From the NCBI RefSeq assembly GCF_004803405.1, contig NZ_SSXI01000230.1, positions 1 through 35,761 of the forward strand: a stretch of 35,761 nt of DNA, given 5' to 3'. The notes beneath the pieces are model-generated. The model was not told the origin of the DNA. It searched no databases and saw nothing but the letters and a program-made list of their open reading frames with translations. A program made the position numbers and the translations under genes. Position 1 is the first letter of the stretch; every line of letters begins with the position of its first letter. This DNA comes from Nocardioides sp. (GTDB lineage: Bacteria > Actinomycetota > Actinomycetes > Propionibacteriales > Nocardioidaceae). Positions 23,199 to 30,820 of the stretch are shown in pieces.

Positions 23199-23549
23199 TC
23201 AGCCAGCAGAGCAGGGCGCGTCGGCAACCATGGTCAGGCTGCCGTTGGCAGCGTCGGCGCTGGCGACGTACTCCGGAGTGCCGGCCCGGAGGAAGCCCCC
23301 GGACTGCAGGTTCGCAATGGTGGCGTAGCTGCCGTTCTTGGCGTAGTGCGCCTCCTCGGCGGTGGCGACGGTCTTGACCTCGGCCTTGCAGGCCGAGACG
23401 CCACCCCGGTCCACGATGCCGCGGACGGAGAACGCCACGATCGCGGCCAGGATGCCCAGGATCACGATGACGATCAGGAGCTCGATCAGGGTGAATCCAC
23501 CCTCGTCACGACGGACGTTGCGGGCGCGGGAAAGTGCGTTTCGAAGCAT
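23199..23549 (-). CDS. pilA: Major type IV pilin (PilA-like prepilin)
   Basis: This 116-residue prepilin has a basic leader ending DEGG, then FTLIELLIVIVILGILAAIV with cleavage after Gly18 and Glu at +5. The short globular domain has VKTVATAEEAHYAKNGSYAT, a motif shared by small Gram-positive pilins and GspG-type pseudopilins, and two Cys (SACKAE and DAPCSAG) that likely form the D-region disulfide. Being first in the operon, with its own good ribosome binding site (AAGGA six bases before the ATG) and followed by a hairpin, it is probably the abundant filament subunit. A GspG-like pseudopilin role is less likely because pilT is present. Confidence 0.93.
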   Translation of the reverse strand: MLRNALSRARNVRRDEGGFTLIELLIVIVILGILAAIVAFSVRGIVDRGGVSACKAEVKTVATAEEAHYAKNGSYATIANLQSGGFLRAGTPEYVASADAANGSLTMVADAPCSAG

Positions 23550-23751
23550 GGTTTTGTCCTTAGCATCTCGGAGTATGTGGCAGCCCCCGAGTGCTGTGCC
23601 AACAGAAACACCGGCACCGATCTCGCGTTATGGGAACGACGAAATATTCCCGCTATCGTCCCGTTTCTTTACTTTTCAATCACAGATACTTTTACCAATT
23701 TCTCGTCATATCTGGCCTTTATCGCCGATCAGCGGTCACGGGCGGCCGCCT
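23550..23751 (-). promoter_or_regulatory. AT-rich upstream region and leader of pilA operon
   Basis: The 202-base gap between the hydrolase stop and pilA contains about 80 bases (23641-23720) at roughly 38% GC in a genome near 70%. On the minus strand it includes TTGAAA followed 16-17 bases later by a weak GATAGC. Nearer pilA, GGCACAGC and GCTGCC can form a small leader hairpin. No gene fits here. It most likely holds the pilA promoter, perhaps with an AT-preferring binding protein such as Lsr2. Confidence 0.55.
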
Positions 23752-24609
23752 TCAGACCGCCGAGGCCACCCACGGCAGCACCAGCTCCTCCCACAGGTCG
23801 ACGTTGGCCTTCCGGAAGAACCCGTGGTGGCCGACCCGGCGCCCGTCGAGCTGTGCCGGCGAGTACCGCTGGCGCACCTGGTCGGCGTTGACGTACCAGT
23901 CGTGGAGGTGCTTGATGCTCTCGGCGCTCAACAGCTCGTCGTCCTCGAACGACAGCGACATCAGCGGCGCCTTGACCGAGGCGAAGAGGCCCGGCGCCTC
24001 GGGGTGGTCGGCCTGGAGGTACTCCGGGTGCCGGCACCAGCGCCCCCACTGCCGCATCGCGCCGGCCGGTACGTCGGCGAGCATCCGCAGCCGTGACCCT
24101 GGGTAGTAGCCCGCCACCCGGATCGCGAGTGGAGCCACGACCGCGAACAGGAGCGGCGTCACCCACTTGATGCGCGGCGCATTGCGGCGCCAGTAGCCGT
24201 CGCCTGCCGCGACGGTGATCACCTGCGCCAGCCGACCGTGGTCGACGAACGGCACCATCTGGCCGCCGAGGCTGTGACCGACCCAGGTGATGGGGAGGCC
24301 GTCCGCCGCGTCCGCGACGGCGTCCAGGATCAGGGCGGCATCGGCGAACCAGCGGTCGACGTCCGCGGTCTCGGCCCGCATCTGCGCAGGCCCGCCCATG
24401 CCGCGGTAGTCGAAGGTCACCGCGCGGAACCCCTGCTCGGCCAGCCAGCGGCAGAACGGCTCGTAGAACGAGGCGGCCGTCGCCATCGCCGGCACGACGA
24501 GGACGACGCCCACCGGCGCCTGCGCGGGCTCGTAGGTCACGAGCGGGAGCTCCCGACCGTCGTCGGCGACGACGCTCGAACCGAGGTTATGACGAGTGTT
24601 ATATTCCAT
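23752..24609 (-). CDS. Alpha/beta hydrolase
   Basis: This 285-residue protein has an alpha/beta hydrolase core. The nucleophile elbow is GHSLGG (Ser in TWVGHSLGGQMV). Upstream is VVLVVPAMATAASFYEP and the FDYRGMGGP strand-loop. The acid is probably in MSLSFEDDELL, and the catalytic His probably in GHHGFF near the C terminus. It resembles the YheT/serine aminopeptidase-like hydrolases that act on small esters; the substrate is unknown. No signal peptide is visible. The ATG at 24609 lies next to two operator-like palindromes shared with the divergent TetR gene, so it is probably the regulated target. pilA follows downstream but across an AT-rich gap, so it is probably separate. Confidence 0.88.
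   Translation of the reverse strand: MEYNTRHNLGSSVVADDGRELPLVTYEPAQAPVGVVLVVPAMATAASFYEPFCRWLAEQGFRAVTFDYRGMGGPAQMRAETADVDRWFADAALILDAVADAADGLPITWVGHSLGGQMVPFVDHGRLAQVITVAAGDGYWRRNAPRIKWVTPLLFAVVAPLAIRVAGYYPGSRLRMLADVPAGAMRQWGRWCRHPEYLQADHPEAPGLFASVKAPLMSLSFEDDELLSAESIKHLHDWYVNADQVRQRYSPAQLDGRRVGHHGFFRKANVDLWEELVLPWVASAV
24588..24603. promoter_or_regulatory. Second TetR operator copy (imperfect)
   Basis: TATGACGAGTGTTATA matches the perfect palindrome at 24620-24635 in 13 of 16 positions, with centres 32 bases apart (about three helical turns). It lies in the first codons of the hydrolase gene. Confidence 0.55.
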
Positions 24610-24619
24610 GGGCCGAGAA

Positions 24620-24635
24620 TATGACGATCGTCATA
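24620..24635. promoter_or_regulatory. TetR operator, perfect 16-bp palindrome
   Basis: TATGACGATCGTCATA is a perfect palindrome in the 48-base gap between the divergent hydrolase and TetR genes. It is positioned to control both. TetR-family self-regulation from such a site is standard. Confidence 0.75.
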
Positions 24636-24657
24636 CGCCGCGCAATAGGATGTGCCC

Positions 24658-25218
24658 ATGGCCCGCGACACTCGCTCCCGAATGGTGGTCGGTGCTGCCC
24701 GGATGGTCGGCACCCGCGGACCGGGCGCGACCAGCCTGCGCGACCTCGCGAAGGAGGCGGGCGTACCGCTCGGCTCGACGTACCACCACTTCCCCGGTGG
24801 CAAGCAGCAGCTCGTCGACGAGTCGGTACGGTTCCTCGGCGAGCGCGTCACCCGGCTCATCGAGTCGTCGCGTGAGGGCGGTGTGGACGGCGCCCTGGAC
24901 GCCCTCGTGGCGCAGTGGCGGACGGTGCTCGAGGAGAGTGGCTTCCGGACCGGTTGTGCGGTGCTCGCGGTCGCCACCGAGGACGACCCGGAGCTGCGCC
25001 AGACCGCCACCGACGTCTTCTCGATGTGGCAGGACCGGCTCGTCGCAGTGCTCGTCGACGCCGGCACCAGCGCCGACCACGCGCCGCGGCTGGCGCGGAC
25101 GGTCATCGCCGCCCTGGAGGGTGGTGTCGCCCTGTGCCGGGCCGAGCGCTCGATGCGCCCTTTGGAGGACGTGAGCGAGGAGCTGCGAGCGATGATCAGG
25201 GCCAGCGCCGCTCGCTAG
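24658..25218 (+). CDS. TetR-family transcriptional regulator (LmrA/YxaF-like)
   Basis: This 186-residue TetR protein has the N-terminal helix-turn-helix MVVGAARMVGTRGPGATSLR then DLAKEAGVPLGSTYHHFPGG, a signature of the LmrA/YxaF subgroup. The C-terminal domain (about 75-186) includes GFRTGCAVLAVATEDDPELR and a typical LmrA-like ending. I chose the ATG at 24658, seven bases after TAGGA, over an in-frame GTG at 24652. It is divergent from the hydrolase, with a perfect palindrome between them. It probably represses both genes. The ligand may be a small hydrophobic compound cleared by the hydrolase; this is inference. Confidence 0.92.
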   Translation: MARDTRSRMVVGAARMVGTRGPGATSLRDLAKEAGVPLGSTYHHFPGGKQQLVDESVRFLGERVTRLIESSREGGVDGALDALVAQWRTVLEESGFRTGCAVLAVATEDDPELRQTATDVFSMWQDRLVAVLVDAGTSADHAPRLARTVIAALEGGVALCRAERSMRPLEDVSEELRAMIRASAAR

Positions 25219-25311
25219 GCGTCAGCGCTGAGCCGGCCTTATCGCCTCGACGTGCTCGACCATCTGCCGACAGGCTGCCACGCGCGGCTGCGGGCGGATC
25301 CGCGGCGTGTC

Positions 25312-26886
25312 TCAGGTGATCTCGGGCAGCTCCTGCTCGACCCCGAGCAGGGTCCGGAACGGGTCGCCTCGTCGCTCGAGCCGGTCGAGAACGGTCCGGA
25401 TCGTCCACCTGTCCGGCCGCAGGTCCGGGTCGTCGAGCTCGTCCCAGCCGATCGGCACCGACACCGGCGCCTCGGCGGCCGGCCGCGTCGAGTACGGCGC
25501 CACCAGCGTCTTGTTGATCGCGTTCTGGGTGTAGTCGAGGCGGGCCAGTCCCCCGCGCGCCTTCTTCTCCCACTTCCAGCTGACGAGGTCCGGCAGCACC
25601 TTGCCGACCGTCTTCGAGAGCTTCTCGGTCCACGCCCGGGTCTCGTCGAAGGAGTAGCCGGCGCGGATCGGGATCCAGATCTGGATACCGCGCTTGCCGG
25701 TGACCTTGGCCCGTGCGGTCACGCCGAGGTGCTCCAGCGCGGTGCGGTGCAGCCGCGCGAGCTGCAGCAGTTCGTCCCAGGAGGTCCTCTCGCCGGGGTC
25801 GAGGTCGACCAGCGCGTAGGTCGGCTCGTGCATCGCCGTCGTGCGCGACGTCCACGGGTGCCACTCCAGCGCACCGAAGTTCGCGGCCCACAGCAGCGCC
25901 GCGGGCTCGTCCACCACCAGGTAGGTCTGCGTCTCCCCGGGGTCGGCCTCGGGGTTGTCCCAGCGGGGCAGCCAGTCCGGCGCGTGCTTGGGGAGCTCCT
26001 TGTGCCAGAAGCCCTTGGTCTCGGCGCCGTCCGGATAGCGGTGCAGGTTGATCGCCCGCCCCTCGAGGTAGGGCAGGGAGATCGGAGCGGCCCGCGCGAC
26101 GTACGCGAGGAACTCTCGCTTGGTGACCGGCGGGTCTCCGGGGAAGAGGACCTTGTCGAGATTGGTGACCTTCAGCGTGCGGTCGAAGATCTCCCAGGTC
26201 CCCTCCTCACCGAGCTCCTCGAGGGCCACGATCGTCTCCTCGGACACGGGATCGGGGAGCAGCGAGACCTCCGCCTCCTCCGCCGGGACACCGGAGCGCC
26301 ACAGCTTGTCGGGGTCGGCCTTGACCTCCTCGTTGGTGCGCCCGCTGATCACCGAGCGCGGGTGCTGCTCCGGGTCCCAGCCCTCCACGGCGTGCCGGTC
26401 CTTCTTGTGGAGCAGCAGCCACTGCTCCTTGTCGCCGGCCTCCCCGCGCCGCACCAGGACCAGTCGCCCGCGCAGCTTCTCCCCGTGCACCTCGGCGTGC
26501 AGCTCGCCCTTCTCCAGCTGCGCGGCGGGATCCTCGCCCTTCGCCGGCTCCCACGTGCCCGCGTCCCAGACGATCACGTCGCCCCCGCCGTACTCGTCCT
26601 TCGGGATCACGCCCTCGAAGTCGATGTAGTCGATCGGGTGGTCCTCCACGTGCACGGCCATCCGCTTCACCGATGGATCCAGGGTCGGCCCCTTGGGGAC
26701 GGCCCAGCTGACGAGCACCCCGTCGATCTCGAACCTCAGGTCGTAGTGCAGGCGGCTGGCTCGGTGGCGCTGAACGACGAACCGGCGCTCACCGCTCGCC
26801 TCGCCGTCCTGGCGCGTCCGACCGCCCGACGGCTCCGGCGTGCGCCGGAAGTCCCGCTTGCGTCGGTACGTCGCCAGGTCGCCCAT
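25312..26886 (-). CDS. LigD-like end-joining protein: phosphoesterase plus polymerase domains, no ligase
   Basis: This protein of about 524 residues fuses two LigD modules. The N-terminal half is the 3'-phosphoesterase domain: RRFVVQRHRASRLHYDLRFE, then SWAVPKGPTLDP, IDYIDFEGVIPKDEYGGGD and WLLLHKKD. The C-terminal half is the LigD primase-polymerase domain, with the metal motif YALVDLDPG and KVTGKRGIQIWIPI. No ATP-dependent ligase domain (no KxDG) lies between or after them. LigD works with Ku in non-homologous end joining; here a separate ligase would be needed. The start at 26886 fits homologues beginning just before YRRKRDF but has poor ribosome spacing; an in-frame ATG at 26931 is possible. 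It is convergent with the TetR gene. No ku gene is in view. Confidence 0.9.
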   Translation of the reverse strand: MGDLATYRRKRDFRRTPEPSGGRTRQDGEASGERRFVVQRHRASRLHYDLRFEIDGVLVSWAVPKGPTLDPSVKRMAVHVEDHPIDYIDFEGVIPKDEYGGGDVIVWDAGTWEPAKGEDPAAQLEKGELHAEVHGEKLRGRLVLVRRGEAGDKEQWLLLHKKDRHAVEGWDPEQHPRSVISGRTNEEVKADPDKLWRSGVPAEEAEVSLLPDPVSEETIVALEELGEEGTWEIFDRTLKVTNLDKVLFPGDPPVTKREFLAYVARAAPISLPYLEGRAINLHRYPDGAETKGFWHKELPKHAPDWLPRWDNPEADPGETQTYLVVDEPAALLWAANFGALEWHPWTSRTTAMHEPTYALVDLDPGERTSWDELLQLARLHRTALEHLGVTARAKVTGKRGIQIWIPIRAGYSFDETRAWTEKLSKTVGKVLPDLVSWKWEKKARGGLARLDYTQNAINKTLVAPYSTRPAAEAPVSVPIGWDELDDPDLRPDRWTIRTVLDRLERRGDPFRTLLGVEQELPEIT

Positions 26887-26953
26887 GCTCCTGCGGTGCC
26901 CCGGCACGGGTCCGCCATACGAGGCGGCCATACGGGTCGACCATCGGAGGGAA

Positions 26954-28219
26954 TCAGACGAGGACGCCCACCGGCTCCGGCTGGAACCCGGGGAACACCT
27001 GCGCGGACGAGGCGCCCATCCGCTTGACGGCGATCTCCGACAGCACGCTCCGGTAGTCGGTGGTCACGAGCAGGTCGCCGTTGGCCTCGTCGGTCAGGCC
27101 CGGCCAGTTCCCGTAGTAGCCGCCCTTCACGCCCGCCCCGAAGAGCATCATCACGTTGCCATGGCCGTGGTCGAGGCCGTAGTTGGCGTTCTCCTTGGTC
27201 CGGCGGCCGAACTCCGAGAGCGTCACCAAGGTGACCTTCGAAGCGAGCGGCCCGAGGTCGGTGAAGAACGCGGCGATGCCGTCGGCGAGCTCCTTCGTCA
27301 TCCGCTGCATCTGGCCCCACGCCAGCGTGCCGAGGTCCACGTGGTGGTCCCAGGACCCGTAGTCGATGGCGATCACCTCGGCGCCGACGTCGCCGCGGAT
27401 CGTCCGGGCAGCGGAGGCCAGCGACTCGCCGAAGTCCCCGCGCGGATAGGTGGCTGCGTTGGCGGGCGTCTCCGAGGTGGCGCGCACCGGACCGAAGTCG
27501 GCGATCGCCTGCATCGCCGCCCGGGCGCCGGCACCCAGCGGGCCTGGCACGCTCCCCCACATGGTGCGCATCGAGCGCGGGCGCCGGCCGCCGGTGTCCC
27601 ACTTGTCGGCGCCCGGGAGGCGCATGTCGCTCACCTTGCTGACGGCGACGCTCGGCTGCGGCCCGCTCAACGACATCGGCGTGACCGACTCACCGAACTG
27701 GATGGCCTCGAGCGGGTTGGTGTAGGTGTCGCGCCCGATCAGGCGGTTGAGCCAGCCGACCCGCGCGGCGGATCCAGGGTCGGCGTCCTCGACCTGCTCG
27801 ATCGCTGCGAAGTGCGACCGGTTCGGCACCGGGAGGCCGGTCGCGTGGACCGTCGCCATCCGCCCGGCGTCCCACAGCGGCAGCAGGGGTTCCAGGTGGG
27901 GATGAAGGCCGAAGAAGCCGTCCTTGGCGAGCAGCCGCTCGGAGGGGATCGCGATCCGCGGGCGCGCGGCGTAGTACACGGGATCGGCGTGCGGCACGAC
28001 CAGGCTCATCCCGTCCACCGCGCCACGCATCGACAAGACCACGAGGACGGCCGGCGCCGACCGGGTGGCGGCGTACGACGTCTCGATGAACGCCGTGCCG
28101 ACGGTGGCCACGGAGGTGAGGCCCGCGCCGACGGCGGCCGCACCACGGAACAGGCCGCGCCGGGACAGCCCGCCCTCCAGCCGGGAGTACTCGGGGCAGC
28201 CGCAGGTCTCGGTCGTCAT
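26954..28219 (-). CDS. DUF1501 family exported protein (Tat signal)
   Basis: This 421-residue protein belongs to DUF1501, an exported sulfatase-like family of unknown function. A Tat signal is visible (GLSRRGLFRGAAAVGAGL). The body has VLVVLSMRGAVDGMSLVVPH and NRSHFAAIEQVEDADP. A later stretch matches the metal-site region of alkaline-phosphatase-like proteins: IAIDYGSWDHHVDLGTLAWG, then LSEFGRRTKENANYGLDHGH. The ATG has AGGTG six bases upstream. It starts five bases after the DUF1800 stop; these two families almost always occur as a pair. The pair is probably exported folded by Tat and acts outside the membrane. The substrate is unknown. Confidence 0.93.
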   Translation of the reverse strand: MTTETCGCPEYSRLEGGLSRRGLFRGAAAVGAGLTSVATVGTAFIETSYAATRSAPAVLVVLSMRGAVDGMSLVVPHADPVYYAARPRIAIPSERLLAKDGFFGLHPHLEPLLPLWDAGRMATVHATGLPVPNRSHFAAIEQVEDADPGSAARVGWLNRLIGRDTYTNPLEAIQFGESVTPMSLSGPQPSVAVSKVSDMRLPGADKWDTGGRRPRSMRTMWGSVPGPLGAGARAAMQAIADFGPVRATSETPANAATYPRGDFGESLASAARTIRGDVGAEVIAIDYGSWDHHVDLGTLAWGQMQRMTKELADGIAAFFTDLGPLASKVTLVTLSEFGRRTKENANYGLDHGHGNVMMLFGAGVKGGYYGNWPGLTDEANGDLLVTTDYRSVLSEIAVKRMGASSAQVFPGFQPEPVGVLV

Positions 28220-28224
28220 CTGCT

Positions 28225-29766
28225 TCACCTGGTCATGTGGGTCGGGGAGTCGAGGAACACGGTCACCAGGCGGGCCATCTCCCAGCGCACGATCCGGTGC
28301 CCGGTCGTGATCACCGCTGCCGGACCACAGCCGGCGGCCTCGCAGGCGACCCGCAGCAGCAGCGGCGTGGAGCCTCGACCCAGGATCGTGCGGGAGAGGT
28401 GGTCGACGAGATGGTCGAACCTGATCCTCGGCTGCGGTAGCCAAGCGGCCGGCCGACGGTAGGCCACGCCGACCTTCGGCCACCATCCGCCCGACACCGT
28501 GTAGTGCAGGTCCAGCGATGCCAGGAACCGCGAGGTCGACGACCATGCCGCGCCGTTGTCCGGACGTCCGTCGGGTCGCTGCCAGCCGAACGCCGGCAGA
28601 CCCAAGGAGCTGGACTGCCAGAGGATCGCGTTCGCGGCGGAGGAGTCGTTGCTGGCCGACGGCCCTGTCGTGAACCGGGCGCCGATCGCGCGGTAGGTGG
28701 CCACGACGTCCTCGGACGGGGTGCGCACCTTCTTGCCCGCCGACGCGCGGAAGGCCGAGCTCGCCACCAGGGCCCGCAGCACCGGCCCGATCGCGGTCTT
28801 GTTGGCGAGGTAGACCCTCGCGAGGTGGTCGACGAGGTCGGCCGGCGGGCTGTCGGAGACGAAGCGCACGGCCAGCTTGTGGGCGATGCGGCGCGCCGTG
28901 GCGGGGTGGTGGGCCAGGTAGCGCAGGTAGGCGCCCAGCGCGGCCCGGCCGTCGGGGTCGGCGTTGGGGTGCGCGAAGTCCATCACCTGCACCGGCCCGG
29001 TCCAGTGACGGGTGGGGTCGTACCAGGCCTTCCAGTCCGACCACAGTCCGACCCGGAACCCGGTGAGGATCCGAGCGGAGCTCTTGACGTCGTCCTCGGT
29101 GTAGTGGCCGCGGCCGACCGTGTGCAGCTCGAGCAGCTCCCGACCGAGGTTCTCGTTGGGCGCGGACTTGTTCGAGTTCGCGTTGTTCAGGTAGACCGAC
29201 ATCGCCGGATGGGTGACTGCGGCTGGGAGCAGCTGGTCGAAGCGAGTCAGCGCGAGGCCTCGGATCGTCTTCCCGTAGGACGTCCGGAACGGCCCGACCT
29301 CGCCGTTGGCAGGCACGTGGAAGTGGTGCTCCCAGAACTCGGCCATGGTCTCCAGCACCTGGCGCTGCGAGCCGACGCGGCGCACCATCGCCCAGCACTG
29401 GTAGTTCGCGTCGGCGCGCCAGAACATCTCCACGCCGTCCTTCTGCCGCTGCCAGAGGTCGGCCTCGGAGGCGTTGATCGAGTGCCACCACCTGGCCGTG
29501 GCCGAGTACCACCCGTCGTCGTAGTGCCCACGGAGCTGGCGGTCGAACCATCGCCCGAAGCCACCCGCTGCGCCGACCTGCCGGAGCAGCGCCGGGGTGT
29601 AGCCGGCCGTGAGGCGCTGGAGTGCGTGCAACGTCGCGGGGGCGGGGATCTTGGTCCGGGTGTAGGCGCGTACCCGATACCCCGCTGCCTCGGCCGGACT
29701 CGCCACCAGCGCGACGCCCGCACCGGTTGCGGTGGCGGCGACGAGCGATCGACGAGTGGGGGTCAC
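28225..29766 (-). CDS. DUF1800 family exported protein
   Basis: This protein of about 513 residues matches DUF1800. It has a Tat-like signal (TPTRRSLVAATATGAGVALV then SPAEAAG) and the family landmarks EFWEHHFHVPANG, AMSVYLNNANSNKSAPNENL, GRELLELHTVGRGHYTEDDV and SARILTGFRV. The function of the family is unknown; it is always found beside DUF1501. The start is either the TTG at 29769 or the GTG at 29766; I prefer the GTG because AAGAG lies just upstream of it. It is divergent from the LLM oxidoreductase across about 90 bases. Five bases separate it from the DUF1501 gene, so the two are cotranscribed. Confidence 0.92.
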   Translation of the reverse strand: MTPTRRSLVAATATGAGVALVASPAEAAGYRVRAYTRTKIPAPATLHALQRLTAGYTPALLRQVGAAGGFGRWFDRQLRGHYDDGWYSATARWWHSINASEADLWQRQKDGVEMFWRADANYQCWAMVRRVGSQRQVLETMAEFWEHHFHVPANGEVGPFRTSYGKTIRGLALTRFDQLLPAAVTHPAMSVYLNNANSNKSAPNENLGRELLELHTVGRGHYTEDDVKSSARILTGFRVGLWSDWKAWYDPTRHWTGPVQVMDFAHPNADPDGRAALGAYLRYLAHHPATARRIAHKLAVRFVSDSPPADLVDHLARVYLANKTAIGPVLRALVASSAFRASAGKKVRTPSEDVVATYRAIGARFTTGPSASNDSSAANAILWQSSSLGLPAFGWQRPDGRPDNGAAWSSTSRFLASLDLHYTVSGGWWPKVGVAYRRPAAWLPQPRIRFDHLVDHLSRTILGRGSTPLLLRVACEAAGCGPAAVITTGHRIVRWEMARLVTVFLDSPTHMTR

Positions 29767-29857
29767 CAACTCTTGATCGGCCCGCGAGCCGGCCGCCTGA
29801 GCGACCGCCCGGCACGAACTGGGTCTGTGGGCACGACCAGCGGTTATCGGGGGAGGT

Positions 29858-30820
29858 ATGACCCGCTACGGCATCCACGCCAGCCACGAGCAGATCCCGC
29901 CCGCACAGCTGCTCGCCGACGTCCAGCGCGCCGAGCAGGCGGGGTTCGAGGTGGCCATGTGCTCGGACCACTTCTCGCCGTGGAGCAGCCGGCAGGGGCA
30001 CTCGGCCTACTCCTGGTCCTGGCTGGGTGCGGCCCTGGCAACGACCGGGCTGACCTTCGGCACCGTGAGCGCTCCGGGTCAGCGCTACCACCCGGCCGTG
30101 CTGGCGCAGGCGATCGGCACCCTCGGGTCGATGTTCCCCGGGCGGTTCTGGGTGGCGCTCGGGAGCGGTGAGGCCTCCAACGAGCACATCACCGGCGAGC
30201 GGTGGCCGCGCAAGGAGGTCCGCACCAGGCGGCTGGAGGAGTGTGTCGAGGTGATCCGACGGCTGCTCGAGGGCGAGGAGGTCAGCCACGACGGGTTGGT
30301 CACCGTCGACCGGGCGAGACTGTGGGAGGTGCCGGAACCACGACCACGGCTCGCGGCACCGGCGGTGTCGCTGCCGAGCGCCTCCCGTGTCGCGGCGTGG
30401 GGCGAGGGCATGGTCACCGTGAACCAGCCGCTCGAGCAGCTGCGGAGGATGATCGACGCCTACCGGGGCGCGGGCGGGTCCGGAGCGATCGCTCTCCAGG
30501 TCCACCTCTCGTGGGCGCCGACCGCGACAGAGGCCGAGGCGATCGCCCACGACCAGTGGCGCAGCAACGTGTTCGCAGAGCCGGTCTGCTGGGACACCGA
30601 GACGGCCGAGGGGTTCGATGCCATCTCCGAGGGCGTGACGCCCGAGCAGGTGCGCACCGTGGTCGACGTGTCCTCCGACCTCGAGTGGCACTGCGACCGG
30701 CTGCGCGCGTACGCCGACCTCGGCTTCGACGAGATCTATCTCCACCACGTCGGACAGTCGCAGGCGGCGTTCATCGACGCCTTCGGGGAGCAGGTCCTCC
30801 CGAAGCTCCGGGCGGCGTGA
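29858..30820 (+). CDS. LLM-class flavin-dependent oxidoreductase (TIGR03885-like)
   Basis: This 320-residue protein has the luciferase-like monooxygenase TIM barrel: MTRYGIHASHEQIPPAQLL, then AGFEVAMCSDHFSPWSSRQG, GLTFGTVSAPGQRYHPAVLA and FPGRFWVALGSGEASNEH. The C-terminal part has LGFDEIYLHHVGQ. It resembles the TIGR03885 group, predicted to use FMN rather than F420; cofactor choice cannot be decided by eye. The ATG has GGGGGAGG just upstream. The stop overlaps the start of the GH13 gene (ATGA), so oxidoreductase and glycosidase are translated together. A functional link between a flavin enzyme and a trehalose-type enzyme is suggested by this coupling but the substrate is unknown. Confidence 0.9.
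   Translation: MTRYGIHASHEQIPPAQLLADVQRAEQAGFEVAMCSDHFSPWSSRQGHSAYSWSWLGAALATTGLTFGTVSAPGQRYHPAVLAQAIGTLGSMFPGRFWVALGSGEASNEHITGERWPRKEVRTRRLEECVEVIRRLLEGEEVSHDGLVTVDRARLWEVPEPRPRLAAPAVSLPSASRVAAWGEGMVTVNQPLEQLRRMIDAYRGAGGSGAIALQVHLSWAPTATEAEAIAHDQWRSNVFAEPVCWDTETAEGFDAISEGVTPEQVRTVVDVSSDLEWHCDRLRAYADLGFDEIYLHHVGQSQAAFIDAFGEQVLPKLRAA

Noticed and set aside
23550..23751. c-di-GMP riboswitch before pilA
   Set aside because: The leader has a small hairpin but I could not find the conserved GEMM core, so a riboswitch is not supported.
26954..30748. 1264-codon minus-strand open frame joining DUF1501 with upstream sequence
   Set aside because: Only the part after the Met at 28219 is a real protein. 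The upstream part is antisense to the LLM gene or out of frame with DUF1800.
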